A DNA stretch of 47,532 nucleotides, taken from the NCBI GenBank assembly GCA_013297925.1, contig JAAFJC010000020.1:1-47532 (forward strand). Reading direction: 5' to 3'. The position numbers and the translations under genes are program-made. This DNA comes from Comamonadaceae bacterium (GTDB lineage: Bacteria > Pseudomonadota > Gammaproteobacteria > Burkholderiales > Burkholderiaceae_C). The notes below the pieces were generated by a model, which was not told the origin of the DNA, made no database searches, and saw nothing but the letters and a program-made list of their open reading frames with translations. Positions 1 through 10,063 of the stretch are shown here, one piece after another (position 1 is the stretch's first letter; each line of letters begins with the position of its first letter).

Positions 1-35
1 TGGTTCTTTGTAACAACACAAGTCAATTTTAGTAG

Positions 36-80
36 ACAAAAAGACTTAAGGCCTGAAAGGTCGCCCTTCCAAGCCTTAAG
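36..80 (-). terminator. Rho-independent terminator after ftsZ
   Basis: Seen: two 16-nt arms at 45-60 and 65-80 pair at 14 of 16 positions around a 4-nt loop. On the minus strand the stem is followed by a T-rich tail (TCTTTTTG). It begins 20 nt past the ftsZ stop. Inferred: it ends the dcw transcript, so ftsZ would be the last gene of the operon and any lpxC further on would have its own promoter. Confidence 0.85.
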
Positions 81-99
81 GCATGCTTTCAGCTATGAA

Positions 100-1335
100 T
101 CAATCAGCTTGTTTGCGCAAGAAAGCTGGAATTTCTAGATCGTCCATGCCACCAGCCGAGAGCGCATCCACTTTGGCCGTGGCCTGCGTGCGATTGGTGC
201 GCCAGACACTGGGAATCTCCACGCTTCCATAGCCGCTTGGCTGAGCCGCGCCCATACCAGCGCTCGCGGGGCTCTGACCAACCACTTGATTCACCGTAGG
301 AATCATTGGAGCGCCAAATGCATCATCCGTACCCGTGCGCACGACTTGCATCGGTGGCGCAGTGCGGCGCGAGCCTTGGCGAGAGAGACCGGTGGCCACC
401 ACCGTCACTCGGATGTTGTCACCCAAGTTATCGTCATAGGCCGTGCCGTAGATCACATGCGCATCAGGCGAGGCATAAGCGCGAATCGTATTCATCGCGA
501 GCTTGGATTCGCTGAGCTTGAGCGAGCCCTTCGCTGCGGTGATCAACACCAACACACCTTTTGCACCGGAAAGATCAATGCCTTCCAGCAGCGGGCAGGC
601 CACGGCTTGCTCAGCCGCAATGCGCGCACGATCCGGGCCCTGCGCCGCAGCCGTGCCCATCATCGCTTTGCCGGGCTCGCCCATCACAGTGCGCACGTCT
701 TCAAAGTCCACGTTCACATGGCCGGGCACATTGATGATCTCAGCAATGCCGCCTACGGCATTCTTGAGCACATCATTGGCATGGGCAAAGGCCTCGTCTT
801 GCGTCACATCATCGCCAAGTACTTCGAGCAATTTCTCATTTAAAACCACGATCAGTGAATCCACATTGGCTTCGAGCTCAGCCAGACCAGCATCCGCATT
901 GCTCATGCGGCGCGCGCCTTCAAATTCAAAAGGCTTGGTGACCACGCCCACAGTGAGAATGCCCATCTCACGCGCCACGCGTGCGATCACAGGCGCAGCA
1001 CCTGTGCCCGTGCCGCCGCCCATACCGGCAGTGATGAAGAGCATGTGCGCGCCATCAATCGCGCTGCGGATTTCGTCTTCGGCACTGTGCGCACTGTCGC
1101 GCCCTTTTTCTGGCTTGCTGCCTGCGCCCAAGCCGGATGTGCCCAGCTGAATGGTTTTGTGTGCGGCGCTACGAGCCAATGCTTGCGCATCGGTGTTGGC
1201 CGTCACAAATTCCACGCCCTGCACATTGCAAGTGATCATGTGTTCCACGGCATTGCCGCCGCCGCCGCCCACGCCGATCACTTTGATCTGCGTGCCTTGG
1301 TTGAACTCTTCGACTTCAATCATTTCAATGCCCAT
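100..1335 (-). CDS. ftsZ: Cell division protein FtsZ
   Basis: Tubulin-like GTPase that polymerises at midcell into the Z-ring and recruits the divisome. Seen: N-terminal IKVIGVGGGGGNAVEHM, the tubulin signature GGGTGTG after FITAGM, a variable linker, and the C-terminal conserved peptide DDLEIPAFLRKQAD that binds FtsA and ZipA. The length (411 aa) is normal for Betaproteobacteria. Two ATGs lie 6 nt apart (1341 and 1335). The GAAGGAG ribosome site nearly abuts the first and is well spaced from the second, so 1335 is chosen. It is the last gene of the dcw cluster, 129 nt after ftsA. That gap is long for this operon and could hold an extra ftsZ promoter, although I see no clear one. Confidence 0.97.
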   Translation of the reverse strand: MGIEMIEVEEFNQGTQIKVIGVGGGGGNAVEHMITCNVQGVEFVTANTDAQALARSAAHKTIQLGTSGLGAGSKPEKGRDSAHSAEDEIRSAIDGAHMLFITAGMGGGTGTGAAPVIARVAREMGILTVGVVTKPFEFEGARRMSNADAGLAELEANVDSLIVVLNEKLLEVLGDDVTQDEAFAHANDVLKNAVGGIAEIINVPGHVNVDFEDVRTVMGEPGKAMMGTAAAQGPDRARIAAEQAVACPLLEGIDLSGAKGVLVLITAAKGSLKLSESKLAMNTIRAYASPDAHVIYGTAYDDNLGDNIRVTVVATGLSRQGSRRTAPPMQVVRTGTDDAFGAPMIPTVNQVVGQSPASAGMGAAQPSGYGSVEIPSVWRTNRTQATAKVDALSAGGMDDLEIPAFLRKQAD

Positions 1336-1464
1336 TTTCATTCTCCTTCAATGCAGTTGGTGTAAGCGGTTTCAAGATCAATTTGCTGGTTTCTGGGTGG
1401 CCGGGGCCTGCACCGGGCCAGTGGGGTGGGCTAGCGCCCATCAAATAGAGTTTTTTGAACATCT

Positions 1465-2694
1465 TTAGAAATTCCCCACCACAAAATCTTTGAAGCGCGA
1501 AAAAGCACCTTGCATCGCGCCACTTTTTTGCGCCACCTTGTAGCCGCGCATGCGCGCCATGCGCGCTTCTTCGAGCAAACCCATCACGGTGGCCGCACGC
1601 GGCTGCGACACCATATCAGCCAAAGCCGCGCTGTATTGCGGCAGGCCACGGCGCACCGGTTTCAAGAAAATGTCCTCGCCCAATTCGAGCATCCCCGGCA
1701 TCACAGCGCTGCCGCCCGTGATCACGATGCCAGAAGACAACACTTCTTCATAGCCCGATTCGCGAATCACTTGCAGCACCAGCTGATAAATCTCCTCTAC
1801 ACGCGGCTCGATCACGCCAGAGAGCGCCTGCTTACCCAGCATGCGCGGCCCGCGATCACCGAGGCCGGGCACTTCCACCTGCGCCTGAGGATCGGCCAGC
1901 AATTGCTTGGCGCAGCCGCTCTCGACCTTGATCTCTTCGGCATCTTTGGTCGGCGTGCGCAATGCCATCGCGATATCGCTGGTGATCAAATCGCCTGCAA
2001 TCGGGATCACCGCAGTGTGGCGAATCGCGCCACCAGTAAAAATCGCCACATCAGTCGTACCCGCGCCGATATCCACCATCGCCACACCGAGATCTTTTTC
2101 GTCTTCGGTCAGCACGGCTTTGCTTGATGCATGCGGATTGAGCATGAGTTGCTCCACCTCCAAGCCGCAACGCCGCACACATTTGATGATGTTTTCTGCC
2201 GCGCTCTGCGCACCGGTCACCAAGTGAATCTTCGCTTCCAAGCGAATGCCGCTCATGCCAATCGGCTCGCGCACATCTTGGCCGTCAATCACAAATTCTT
2301 GCGGCTCCACCAAGAGTAGCCGCTGATCGGTTGAAATATTGATCGCCTTAGCCGTCTCCACCACGCGCGCCACATCGGCTGAAGACACTTCACGATCTTT
2401 CACTGCCACCATGCCGCTGGAGTTGATACCGCGAATATGGCTGCCCGTGATGCCGGTGTAAACGCGGCTGATCTTGCAATCGGCCATCAGCTCGGCTTCT
2501 TTGAGCGCCTGCTGAATGCTTTGTACCGTCGCATCAATGTTGACCACCACGCCGCGCTTGAGGCCATTGCCCGGCGACACACCCAAGCCGGCCAGCTTCA
2601 ATTCACCACCGGCCAACACCTCAGCCACCACCACCATCACCTTGGAGGTGCCGATATCTAAACCAACGACCAGATCTTTGTATTCTTTTGCCAT
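1465..2694 (-). CDS. ftsA: Cell division protein FtsA
   Basis: Actin-like ATPase that tethers FtsZ filaments to the inner membrane and recruits later division proteins. Seen: phosphate-1 motif LVVGLDIGTSKV near the start, the phosphate-2-like segment VAMVDIGAGTTDVAIF, the adenosine-type motif GIVITGGSAVMPG, and a C-terminal basic amphipathic stretch (FSRFKDFVVGNF) fitting the membrane-targeting helix. Length is 409 aa, close to the family norm. The ATG is preceded by AGAGG. It lies 9 nt after ftsQ and before ftsZ, the standard order, so FtsA and FtsZ are probably made from one message. Confidence 0.96.
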   Translation of the reverse strand: MAKEYKDLVVGLDIGTSKVMVVVAEVLAGGELKLAGLGVSPGNGLKRGVVVNIDATVQSIQQALKEAELMADCKISRVYTGITGSHIRGINSSGMVAVKDREVSSADVARVVETAKAINISTDQRLLLVEPQEFVIDGQDVREPIGMSGIRLEAKIHLVTGAQSAAENIIKCVRRCGLEVEQLMLNPHASSKAVLTEDEKDLGVAMVDIGAGTTDVAIFTGGAIRHTAVIPIAGDLITSDIAMALRTPTKDAEEIKVESGCAKQLLADPQAQVEVPGLGDRGPRMLGKQALSGVIEPRVEEIYQLVLQVIRESGYEEVLSSGIVITGGSAVMPGMLELGEDIFLKPVRRGLPQYSAALADMVSQPRAATVMGLLEEARMARMRGYKVAQKSGAMQGAFSRFKDFVVGNF

Positions 2695-2703
2695 CTTTGC
2701 CTC

Positions 2704-3537
2704 TTATTTCTTCTCAGCCACGGCAGCAGCCACCGTGGTCACCCCTGCAAGGCGAATTGCGTAGCCTTCGCCATGGCGCAGATCCACAGATTCCACGCGA
2801 TCCAAGCCCGAGCGCTGATAAGACGCGAGCACCTGCTTGTGCGTCGTTAAAAATTTCTGCACACGCGCCAACACTTCGTCTGGGCTACCCCGCCCCAATT
2901 CCATCTGCGTGCCACTGTCCAATTGCAAGCGCCAGCCATTGCGGCCTGATAATTCCAATTGCTCAATCGTGGCGTCCACTGGCTTGAACGCATTAGAGAG
3001 CTGCCGATACATCGCCAGCACCGAACCAGATGCGCCCTCAGCTCCAACCAAGCGCGGCAGCTCTTCCACTTCCGCATCGCCAGCATTCGCTTCAAACACT
3101 TCGCCCAAGCTATTGACCATGCGCGATTCGCTGTCTGCACCCCAAAAACCACTGGAGCGATGCTCTTCCAAAGTCACGCGCAAGCGATTGGGGAACTCGC
3201 GGCGCACGGTGGCTTTGCGCACCCAAGGCACAGACTCAAACACCGAGCGCGCCTGCGCTAAATCGAGCGTGAAGAAATTGCCGCTGATGCGCCCGCCCAC
3301 ATTGGCTTTCAGCGTGAGCGCGTTGTGATGTGAAGTGTCTCCCTCCACCACGATTTTTGATACCGCAAACACCGGCTGCGCCAGCGCCCAGCGCACCACC
3401 AGCCCCAAGCTCACCATGCAAGCTGCTGCACCGAGCACGAGCGCTACGATATTCATCAGGCGCACGTCCATCGGCGCAGCAAGTTCAGGCGCGCTCATGG
3501 TTGACCACATCGATGTCATGTTTGCAGCCATGTTCAT
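2704..3537 (-). CDS. ftsQ: Cell division protein FtsQ (POTRA domain)
   Basis: Bitopic inner-membrane divisome protein that links early and late division proteins through FtsB and FtsL. Seen: a short cytoplasmic N-terminus, one hydrophobic segment at about residues 27-48, then a POTRA domain starting near [17 protein letters not shown] and an FtsQ beta-domain ([16 protein letters not shown]). Length is 277 aa. Its ATG overlaps the ddlB stop as ATGA, implying coupled translation. The N-terminal methionine cluster leaves the exact start slightly open, but the overlap favours this one. Confidence 0.93.
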   Translation of the reverse strand: MNMAANMTSMWSTMSAPELAAPMDVRLMNIVALVLGAAACMVSLGLVVRWALAQPVFAVSKIVVEGDTSHHNALTLKANVGGRISGNFFTLDLAQARSVFESVPWVRKATVRREFPNRLRVTLEEHRSSGFWGADSESRMVNSLGEVFEANAGDAEVEELPRLVGAEGASGSVLAMYRQLSNAFKPVDATIEQLELSGRNGWRLQLDSGTQMELGRGSPDEVLARVQKFLTTHKQVLASYQRSGLDRVESVDLRHGEGYAIRLAGVTTVAAAVAEKK

Positions 3538-4472
3538 GCGCGCGCTCCATCAAGCGTGGCTGTAGAGAGCACATCTTCGCAAAGCTGTTCATAGCTGATG
3601 CCAGCGGCGCGCGCTGACATGGGCACGAGCGAATGGCTGGTCATGCCAGGCGAGGTATTGATCTCCAGCAAATAGGGTTTCCGCGTCTTGCCGTCAATCA
3701 TCACGTCGGCGCGCGCCCAGCCACGGCAACCCAAGCTGCGGTAAGCCTTGAGCACCAACTCTTGAATCGCCTCTTCTTCGCCTGCAGGCAAGCCGCAAGG
3801 CACGAGATACTTCGTTTCTTCACCAAAGTATTTGTTGTGATAGTCATAGTTGCCATCAGGCGCAACGATCTTGATCACGGGCAGCGCGCGCGCTGAACTG
3901 CCCGCACCAATCACCGGGCAAGTCACCTCATCGCCCGCAATGAATTGCTCGCAGAGCACCAAATCATCATGCCGCGCAGCCAGCGCATAGGCCGCGTCGC
4001 ACTGGCTGGCCTCGGTCACTTTGGCCAAGCCAATCGTTGAGCCTTCTCGCGCGGGCTTGACAATCATCGGGCTGCCCAGCTCCTTGAGAGCCTGCGCAGT
4101 TTCAGCGCCACTGCGCACCATACGCCAATCAGGCGTGGGCAAGCCTTCAAAGCGCCAAATGCGCTTGGTCATGATTTTGTCAATCGCGACGCTGGAGGCC
4201 ATCACGCCAGAGCCGGTGTAAGGGATGCCCAGTAACTCCAGAGCGCCTTGCACCGTGCCATCTTCCCCATGGCGGCCATGCAGGGCGATGAAGCAGCGTG
4301 CAAAGCCTTCTTTTTTGAGTTCTGCAAGATCACGCTGAGCAGGATCAAAGGCATGCGCATCCATCCCGCGCGAAGTCAGGGCTGCCAACACGCCCTGACC
4401 GGACATGAGCGAGACTTCCCTCTCTGAGGAGGAGCCCCCAAATAACACCGCGATTTTTCCGTATTTGCTCAT
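3534..4472 (-). CDS. ddlB: D-alanine--D-alanine ligase
   Basis: ATP-grasp ligase that makes the D-Ala-D-Ala dipeptide used by MurF; cytoplasmic. Seen: N-terminal [22 protein letters not shown]-grasp segments [26 protein letters not shown] and the metal-binding tail [16 protein letters not shown]. Length from the chosen ATG is 312 aa, typical of DdlB. An in-frame GTG 21 nt upstream would add seven residues. I prefer the ATG because homologues begin close to GKIAVLFGG; neither start has a strong ribosome site. A 97-nt gap separates it from murC, and it overlaps ftsQ by 4 nt. Confidence 0.94.
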   Translation of the reverse strand: MSKYGKIAVLFGGSSSEREVSLMSGQGVLAALTSRGMDAHAFDPAQRDLAELKKEGFARCFIALHGRHGEDGTVQGALELLGIPYTGSGVMASSVAIDKIMTKRIWRFEGLPTPDWRMVRSGAETAQALKELGSPMIVKPAREGSTIGLAKVTEASQCDAAYALAARHDDLVLCEQFIAGDEVTCPVIGAGSSARALPVIKIVAPDGNYDYHNKYFGEETKYLVPCGLPAGEEEAIQELVLKAYRSLGCRGWARADVMIDGKTRKPYLLEINTSPGMTSHSLVPMSARAAGISYEQLCEDVLSTATLDGARA

Positions 4473-4569
4473 CTTTTTAAAGTGCCATCGCACGCGATTA
4501 TTACGCAGTTTGCTCCTGATTTAGTAGCATTTTGCATTTTGACGGGTATTTCTGTGGTGTTTTTGCTAT

Positions 4570-5973
4570 TTATTGCATAGCAGCCAATTTGCCGGGTACT
4601 GCGCCAATGGAGCCCGCGCCCATACAAATCACCACATCGCCGTTGCGAGCGGCATCCCGCACAGCCTGCGGCATCGCCTCAATCTCGTCCACAAATACTG
4701 GCTCCACCTTGCCCGCCACCCGCAACGCGCGAGCCAACGCGCGCCCATCCGCCGCCACAATCTGCGCTTCGCCAGCGGCATACACCTCGCTGAGCAGTAC
4801 CAAATCGGCATCGCCCAGCACTTTGACGAAATCCTCAAAGCAATCTCGCGTGCGGCTGTAGCGGTGTGGTTGGAAGGCCAGCAAGATACGCTGGCCTGGG
4901 AATGCGCCGCGCGCAGCGGCCAAAGTGGCAGCCATTTCTACGGGATGGTGGCCGTAATCGTCAATCACACGGAAGCTGCCGCCTCCGTTCTCAGATTTCA
5001 CCGGCACATCGCCATAGCTCTGGAAACGCCGCCCCACGCCTTTGAAATCAGCCAAGGCCTTTTGAATCGCCTCATCGGGCACATCCAGCTCGGTGGCAAT
5101 CGCAATGGCAGCCAAAGCGTTGCGCACGTTGTGCTCACCGGGTAGATTAAGCGTGATCGCCAGATCAGGCAAAGTCACGCCATTGCGCCGCTGCACGGTG
5201 AACTGCATTTGCCCCTGCGCTGGCTTCACGTTGATCGCTCGCACCTGCGCACCTTCGCTCAAGCCATAGGTGGTGATCGGGCGAGCGACTTGGCTCAAGA
5301 TGCTTTGCACACCCGGATCATCCACACACAGGACTGCAGCACCATAAAACGGCATGCGATGCAAGAAATCCACGAAAGCGGCTTTGAGCTTATCCAAGCT
5401 CTGCCCGTAAGTGTCCATGTGATCCGCATCGATATTGGTGATCGTCGCCATCACGGGCAGCAGATTCAAAAACGAGGCATCGGATTCATCGGCTTCCACC
5501 ACGATGAACTGCCCTGAGCCGAGCTTGGCGTTTGCACCTGCGCTGTTGAGTCGCCCGCCGATCACAAAAGTAGGGTCAAGCCCTGCTTCGGCGAGCACAC
5601 TGGCCACCAGAGAAGTCGTCGTCGTCTTGCCATGCGTGCCGGCAATCGCAATGCCCTGCTTCATGCGCATCAGCTCAGCCAGCATCACAGCGCGCGGCAC
5701 GATGGGAATGCGCTTTTCGCGCGCTGCGATCACTTCTGGGTTGTCTTCTTTCACCGCAGTAGAGGTGACGATGCAATCCGCATCAGCAATATTTGCCGCA
5801 GCATGCCCCACAGCAGTGTGAATGCCCAGAGCTTTCAAGCGCTGAAGCACCGCACCATCGCTCAAATCCGAGCCGGATATCTTGTAGCCAAGGTTTTGCA
5901 GCACCTCAGCAATGCCGCTCATGCCCGCGCCGCCGATGCCGACGAAATGTATATGGCGAATGGCATGTTTCAT
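4570..5973 (-). CDS. murC: UDP-N-acetylmuramate--L-alanine ligase
   Basis: First Mur ligase of peptidoglycan stem-peptide synthesis; adds L-Ala to UDP-MurNAc in the cytoplasm. Seen: UDP-binding [15 protein letters not shown]-loop [20 protein letters not shown] and the ligase motif DDYGHHP. Length is 467 aa from [12 protein letters not shown] start seven codons upstream is possible but would lie inside the preceding mini-gene. The start codon overlaps that mini-gene's stop as ATGA. The first 11 residues are repeated exactly 117 nt upstream (see 5970-6089), so murC seems to be read by translational coupling from a duplicated start. Confidence 0.95.
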   Translation of the reverse strand: MKHAIRHIHFVGIGGAGMSGIAEVLQNLGYKISGSDLSDGAVLQRLKALGIHTAVGHAAANIADADCIVTSTAVKEDNPEVIAAREKRIPIVPRAVMLAELMRMKQGIAIAGTHGKTTTTSLVASVLAEAGLDPTFVIGGRLNSAGANAKLGSGQFIVVEADESDASFLNLLPVMATITNIDADHMDTYGQSLDKLKAAFVDFLHRMPFYGAAVLCVDDPGVQSILSQVARPITTYGLSEGAQVRAINVKPAQGQMQFTVQRRNGVTLPDLAITLNLPGEHNVRNALAAIAIATELDVPDEAIQKALADFKGVGRRFQSYGDVPVKSENGGGSFRVIDDYGHHPVEMAATLAAARGAFPGQRILLAFQPHRYSRTRDCFEDFVKVLGDADLVLLSEVYAAGEAQIVAADGRALARALRVAGKVEPVFVDEIEAMPQAVRDAARNGDVVICMGAGSIGAVPGKLAAMQ

Positions 5974-6089
5974 GACATGAGCCCTTTCACACATTTCGCA
6001 GAATCGGCGGGAACCGCCCCAAGCAACGCAGGCTTGCGTTGCGCCTCGTCTTTTTCGACGAAATGAATGTGACGAATAGCGTGTTTCAT
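5970..6089 (-). CDS. 39-codon mini-gene: duplicated MurC start plus hairpin insert
   Basis: Seen: an ATG two bases beyond the murG stop opens a 39-aa frame. Its first 11 residues ([11 protein letters not shown]) match the MurC N-terminus exactly, although the two DNA copies differ at about five third-codon positions. The frame continues [19 protein letters not shown] and ends in a TGA that overlaps the murC ATG. The insert can form two stems on the message: an 8-bp stem at about 6022-6041 (GCAACGCA/TGCGTTGC) and a 5-bp stem just after it (GGCGG/CCGCC). Inferred: a partial duplication or repeat insertion displaced murC and left a short coupled leader. Whether the peptide is made or useful is unknown. 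The GC-rich stems could also modulate murC translation. Confidence 0.6.
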   Translation of the reverse strand: MKHAIRHIHFVEKDEAQRKPALLGAVPADSAKCVKGLMS

Positions 6090-6090
6090 C

Positions 6091-7152
6091 TTATTTTTTC
6101 CCCAAAGCCTCGCAGGCTTGCACCACCTTCTCTGTGGCATCGATTTTTCGCAAAGAATAGGCCTTTCGCCGGCATAAAACCTGCGCAGCGTGCTCACTTT
6201 TTGTGAGTAACTGCACCACACGATCCACCGTGAGCTCGGGCTGCGGCAGCAGCGTTGCAGCGCCTTGGTCGCTCAAGAATTTGGCATTCGTGGTTTGATG
6301 GTCATCCACCGCAAACGGAAACGGTACAAACACTGCCGCCGCGCCCACGGCAGCAATCTCGCTCACCGTAGAAGCACCAGCGCGGCAAATCACGAGATCC
6401 GCATCGGCGAAAGCCTTGGCGGTATCGGCAATGAAAGGCGTGAGCTCAGCTTGCACGCCAGCCGCCGCATAGTTGGCACGCAATTGCTCGATCTGCTTTT
6501 CGCCGCCTTGGTGAATCACCTGCGGGCGCTCTGCCTCTGGCATCTTGGCCAAAGCTTGCGGAATCACTTCGTTCAGAGCCTTCGCACCCAAGCTACCGCC
6601 AACGACGAGCAGCTTCATGCGCCCCTCGCGATGCGCAAAGCGCTCATCGGGCGGCGCTTGCTCCAAGAATTCTCTGCGCAGTGGATTGCCGATCCACTCG
6701 CCTTTTTTGAACACACCGGGGAAGGTGGTGAACACGCGATCTGCCACCTCGGCCAGCACTTTATTGGCCATGCCGGCGACAGAATTTTGCTCATGCAGAA
6801 TCAAAGGTTTGCCCAGCAACACGGCCATCATGCCCGCAGGAAAAGTGATATAGCCGCCCAAGCCCACCACCACATCGGGCTTCACGCGGCGCACCACGCC
6901 AATACTCTGCCAAAAAGCTTTGAGTAAACGCAGCGGCAAGAAAGCCAAGGTGATCAAGCCTTTGCCGCGCACGCCCGAGAAATCAATCTGCTCAAAGGCA
7001 AAGCCACGCGGCGGCACGAGACGCGATTCCATGCTGTCCGGGCCGCCCAGCCAATGCACATTCCAGCCCTTCTCGCGCAAAGCCTCTGCCACAGCCAAGC
7101 CGGGGAAGATGTGCCCGCCTGTACCGCCTGCCATGACAAGAGCCGTCTTCAT
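6091..7152 (-). CDS. murG: UDP-GlcNAc:lipid I N-acetylglucosaminyltransferase MurG
   Basis: GT-B family transferase that converts lipid I to lipid II on the inner face of the cytoplasmic membrane. Seen: N-terminal G-loop [32 protein letters not shown], a second glycine-rich loop [15 protein letters not shown], and the UDP-sugar segment [16 protein letters not shown] with [16 protein letters not shown]. Length is 353 aa. The ATG overlaps the ftsW stop (ATGA). Odd: near the C-terminus, about residues 315-328 ([11 protein letters not shown]) are encoded by a copy of the dispersed repeat (6168-6209), in a region that is normally a plain amphipathic helix. Confidence 0.96.
   Translation of the reverse strand: MKTALVMAGGTGGHIFPGLAVAEALREKGWNVHWLGGPDSMESRLVPPRGFAFEQIDFSGVRGKGLITLAFLPLRLLKAFWQSIGVVRRVKPDVVVGLGGYITFPAGMMAVLLGKPLILHEQNSVAGMANKVLAEVADRVFTTFPGVFKKGEWIGNPLRREFLEQAPPDERFAHREGRMKLLVVGGSLGAKALNEVIPQALAKMPEAERPQVIHQGGEKQIEQLRANYAAAGVQAELTPFIADTAKAFADADLVICRAGASTVSEIAAVGAAAVFVPFPFAVDDHQTTNAKFLSDQGAATLLPQPELTVDRVVQLLTKSEHAAQVLCRRKAYSLRKIDATEKVVQACEALGKK
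6168..6209 (+). repeat. Dispersed palindromic repeat, copy inside murG
   Basis: Seen: GCCGGCATAAAACCTGCGC, then a tail TGCTCACTTTTTGTGAGTA that is itself an inverted repeat. The head matches the intergenic copies at 18991 and 45204; the tail keeps the palindromic design with different bases. On the opposite strand it is read in frame as part of MurG. Confidence 0.6.
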
Positions 7153-8399
7153 GAGCGACCACCTCTCATCATTTCCTTATTCTCATAATCAATCCGGAGA
7201 ACAACCGCTAAAGCAATCAAGTTCATCAAAATCGCCGAGCCACCGTAGCTCATCAGGGGCAAGGTCAATCCCTTGGTGGGCAAGGCACCAAGATTCACGC
7301 CCATATTGATAAAGGCTTGAAAGCCAATCCACAAGCCCACACCCTGCGCCACCAAACCGGCAAACACACGATCCAGCGCAATCGATTGGCGGCCAATGTG
7401 CATGATGCGGCGCGTGAGCCAGAAAAACAGGCTGATGATCGCGAGCACGCCGATCAAACCAAATTCTTCACCAATCACAGCCAGCAAGAAATCGGTATGC
7501 GCCTCAGGCAGCCAATGCAGCTTTTCCACACTGCCGCCCAGGCCAACGCCAAACACTTCGCCGCGCCCAATCGCAATCAGCGCATGCGAGAGTTGATAGC
7601 CTTTGCCAAGCGCATGCTTCTCATCCCAAGGATTGAGGTAGGCAAAAATCCGCTCGCGCCGCCAGTCGGAAAACCACACCATCATCGTGAAGGCCAGCAC
7701 CACCACCGCCGCGATCAAGAAAAACATGCGGGCATTCACGCCGCCGAGAAACAGAATGCCCATCGCGATCACCACGATCACCATGAATGCACCCATATCT
7801 GGCTCGGCCAGCAACAACAGCCCCACCACACCAATGGCCACAGCCATGGGCAGCACGGCGCGGAAGAAGCGCTCTTTCACTTCCATCTTGCGCACCATGT
7901 AATCAGCCGCATAAAGCAGCACCGCAAATTTGGCAAGCTCCGAGGGCTGGAAATTCATGAAGCCCAAAGAAATCCAGCGGCGCGCACCATTGATCACTTT
8001 GCCGATGCCGGGAATGAGTACAGCAATCAAGAGGAGCAATGAAGCCACAAACAACCAAGGTGCCACTTTCTCCCAAGTCTGCACGGGAATCTGAAACGTG
8101 AGCAAGGCCACGCTCACGGCAATCACGAGCGAAAAGATATGGCGCATCAAAAAATGCGTGTGCGAGTATTTGGCAAAGCGCGGGTTATCAGGCAGCGCAA
8201 TCGAGGCCGAATACACCATGATCAAGCCCCAGATCAAGAGGCTCACGATCACCCAAACCAAAGGCTTATCCACACCCATCACGCTCGCTGAGCTGCGCGG
8301 TGTGCCGCCAATGCTGGTGCGCACTGGCAGCACATCCGATGCGGAGCCCAAGCTTTGCTTGATGCGCTGCAGCCAGTTGGTTTGCACAGCTTCGCTCAT
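7149..8399 (-). CDS. ftsW: Lipid II glycosyltransferase FtsW (SEDS family)
   Basis: Polytopic SEDS protein that polymerises septal peptidoglycan together with FtsI. Seen: a cytoplasmic N-terminus of about 45 residues, around ten hydrophobic segments starting at [20 protein letters not shown], the conserved [10 protein letters not shown] and [10 protein letters not shown] motifs, and the C-terminal signature [18 protein letters not shown] followed by SYGGSA. Length is 416 aa. The start overlaps the murD stop (ATGA) and the end overlaps the murG start. Its place between murD and murG is the usual one and separates it from RodA. Confidence 0.96.
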   Translation of the reverse strand: MSEAVQTNWLQRIKQSLGSASDVLPVRTSIGGTPRSSASVMGVDKPLVWVIVSLLIWGLIMVYSASIALPDNPRFAKYSHTHFLMRHIFSLVIAVSVALLTFQIPVQTWEKVAPWLFVASLLLLIAVLIPGIGKVINGARRWISLGFMNFQPSELAKFAVLLYAADYMVRKMEVKERFFRAVLPMAVAIGVVGLLLLAEPDMGAFMVIVVIAMGILFLGGVNARMFFLIAAVVVLAFTMMVWFSDWRRERIFAYLNPWDEKHALGKGYQLSHALIAIGRGEVFGVGLGGSVEKLHWLPEAHTDFLLAVIGEEFGLIGVLAIISLFFWLTRRIMHIGRQSIALDRVFAGLVAQGVGLWIGFQAFINMGVNLGALPTKGLTLPLMSYGGSAILMNLIALAVVLRIDYENKEMMRGGRS

Positions 8400-10060
8400 G
8401 CACCCTCCATGATCGACACGCCAGCGTCATCGGCCAATTGCTTCACCGCATTCACAAACACTTCCGCGCGATGCTTGTAGTCTTTGAACATATCAAAGCT
8501 CGCGCAAGCGGGCGAGAGCAACACAGCATCGCCTGCATGGGTGAGTTGCGCAGCAGCTTTGACGGCCTCTTCCATGCTGCCCGCAGTTTGCATGCGCACG
8601 CCCGAGCTTGCCAGCGCCTGCTCGATCAGGCTTGCATCACGTCCAATCAACACCACAGCGCGTGCATAAAGAGATACGGGCTGCGCCAAAGGCGAAAAAT
8701 CCTGCCCTTTGCCTTCGCCACCCAAGATCACCACGATCTTGCGCTCTGCGCCCAGACCATTGAGCGCGGCAACAGTTGCGCCCACATTCGTGCCCTTGCT
8801 GTCGTCAAAATACTCGACATCGCCCACGATGCCGACGGGCTCAACGCGATGCGGCTCACCGCGATACTCGCGCAGACCATAAAGCATGGCTGATAAACTG
8901 CAACCGGCCGCACTGGCCAGTGCCAAAGCAGCCAGCGCATTCATCGCGTTATGTCGGCCACGGATGCGCAAAGCGTCTGCTGGCATAAAGCGCTGCAGGT
9001 GAATTTCCACCTCGTCGCCCTTGCGGCGTTTTTGCGTTTCATCAGCTTCGAGTGCGCGCACCAGCCAGGTCATACCGCCCACGGTTTCAATGCCGTAGTC
9101 ACCAGGACGCTGGGGCAAATCTCCCCCAAACGTGATGTCTGTGCGCTGCGGCTTGCCTTTGATGAGCGGTGGGCGCATCGCTACAACAGCTGCATCATCA
9201 CGGTTGAGCAGCATCGGCGGGGCATCGATACTGTGCGCGCCAAAGATACGAGCTTTAGCTGCACCATAAGCTGCCATATCGCCATGCCAATCAAGATGAT
9301 CTTGCGTGAGGTTGAGCACCGTACCCATTGTGGGCATGAAGCCCGTGACGCCGTCTAGTTGGAAGCTAGAGAGTTCCAACACCCACACTTGCGGCAAGCT
9401 CTGCGCCTCAATGTGCTGGGTCAAGGTATCGAGCAAGGTGGGGCCGATGTTGCCTGCCACAGCAACGGTTTTGCCGGCACGCTCCACCAACTGCCCAGTG
9501 AGAGACGTTACCGTTGTCTTGCCGTTTGTGCCCGTGATCGCCAAGATCTTTGGCGCATAAGTTGGCTTGGGTGGTGGTATTGGTGTTGACTCTGGCTCAA
9601 CTGTCACCTCAGATTCAGCCTCTGACTCAAGCTTTGCCTCTGCATCAATCTCTGCATCCGCAGCTACTTCAGTTTGCACCTCCACGGGAGCTTCTGGCTC
9701 AGATGCAGATGCCGCCTTGAGACTCTGCAAACCCATCCAAAAAAAATCCAACTCACCCCAGACCGGCAGACCCATTGCGCGAGCTGCTTCCAAAACAGGA
9801 GCAATCTGCGCGGGCGACAAGCCAGGGCTGCGGCATACAGCGCGAATCTCTTTGCCTTGCACCAAGTGTTCCGAGAAGCTCGCCACCGCTTGAAACTGCA
9901 CCTGCGGGCATTTCGCTTGTAGCTCAGCGAGGCCGGGCGGCTGCTCGCGTGTATCCACCACCTGCACCTGCGCGCCATACCTTGCGCACCAACGCGCCAT
10001 GGCCAAGCCTGAGCTACCTAAGCCCAGAATCAACACGGAAAGATCTTTGAGTTGCTCCAC
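8396..10060 (-). CDS. murD: UDP-N-acetylmuramoylalanine--D-glutamate ligase with an acidic insert
   Basis: Second Mur ligase; adds D-Glu to UDP-MurNAc-L-Ala. Seen: domain 1 with [16 protein letters not shown]-loop [11 protein letters not shown] at about residues 175-185, [22 protein letters not shown] and the C-terminal [10 protein letters not shown] and [11 protein letters not shown] segments. Length is 554 aa against roughly 440-500 for the family. Much of the excess is a low-complexity Ala/Glu/Val/Pro stretch at about residues 112-168, between the UDP-binding domain and the P-loop domain, ending in [11 protein letters not shown]. All catalytic motifs are intact, so the insert is probably a flexible linker. 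The gene starts 3 nt after mraY and overlaps ftsW. Confidence 0.95.
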   Translation of the reverse strand: MEQLKDLSVLILGLGSSGLAMARWCARYGAQVQVVDTREQPPGLAELQAKCPQVQFQAVASFSEHLVQGKEIRAVCRSPGLSPAQIAPVLEAARAMGLPVWGELDFFWMGLQSLKAASASEPEAPVEVQTEVAADAEIDAEAKLESEAESEVTVEPESTPIPPPKPTYAPKILAITGTNGKTTVTSLTGQLVERAGKTVAVAGNIGPTLLDTLTQHIEAQSLPQVWVLELSSFQLDGVTGFMPTMGTVLNLTQDHLDWHGDMAAYGAAKARIFGAHSIDAPPMLLNRDDAAVVAMRPPLIKGKPQRTDITFGGDLPQRPGDYGIETVGGMTWLVRALEADETQKRRKGDEVEIHLQRFMPADALRIRGRHNAMNALAALALASAAGCSLSAMLYGLREYRGEPHRVEPVGIVGDVEYFDDSKGTNVGATVAALNGLGAERKIVVILGGEGKGQDFSPLAQPVSLYARAVVLIGRDASLIEQALASSGVRMQTAGSMEEAVKAAAQLTHAGDAVLLSPACASFDMFKDYKHRAEVFVNAVKQLADDAGVSIMEGA

Positions 10061-10063
10061 GTC

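Noticed and set aside
90-107. CAGCTATGAATCAATCAGC at the end of ftsZ as another dispersed repeat
   Set aside because: Only the tail half is similar, and the dyad is poor. It is too short to separate from chance.
503-1150. Long plus-strand reading frame across ftsZ
   Set aside because: It is the antisense shadow of ftsZ. Its residue pattern (Ser/Ala/Pro-rich) is what the opposite strand of a biased gene gives, and it has no recognisable domain.
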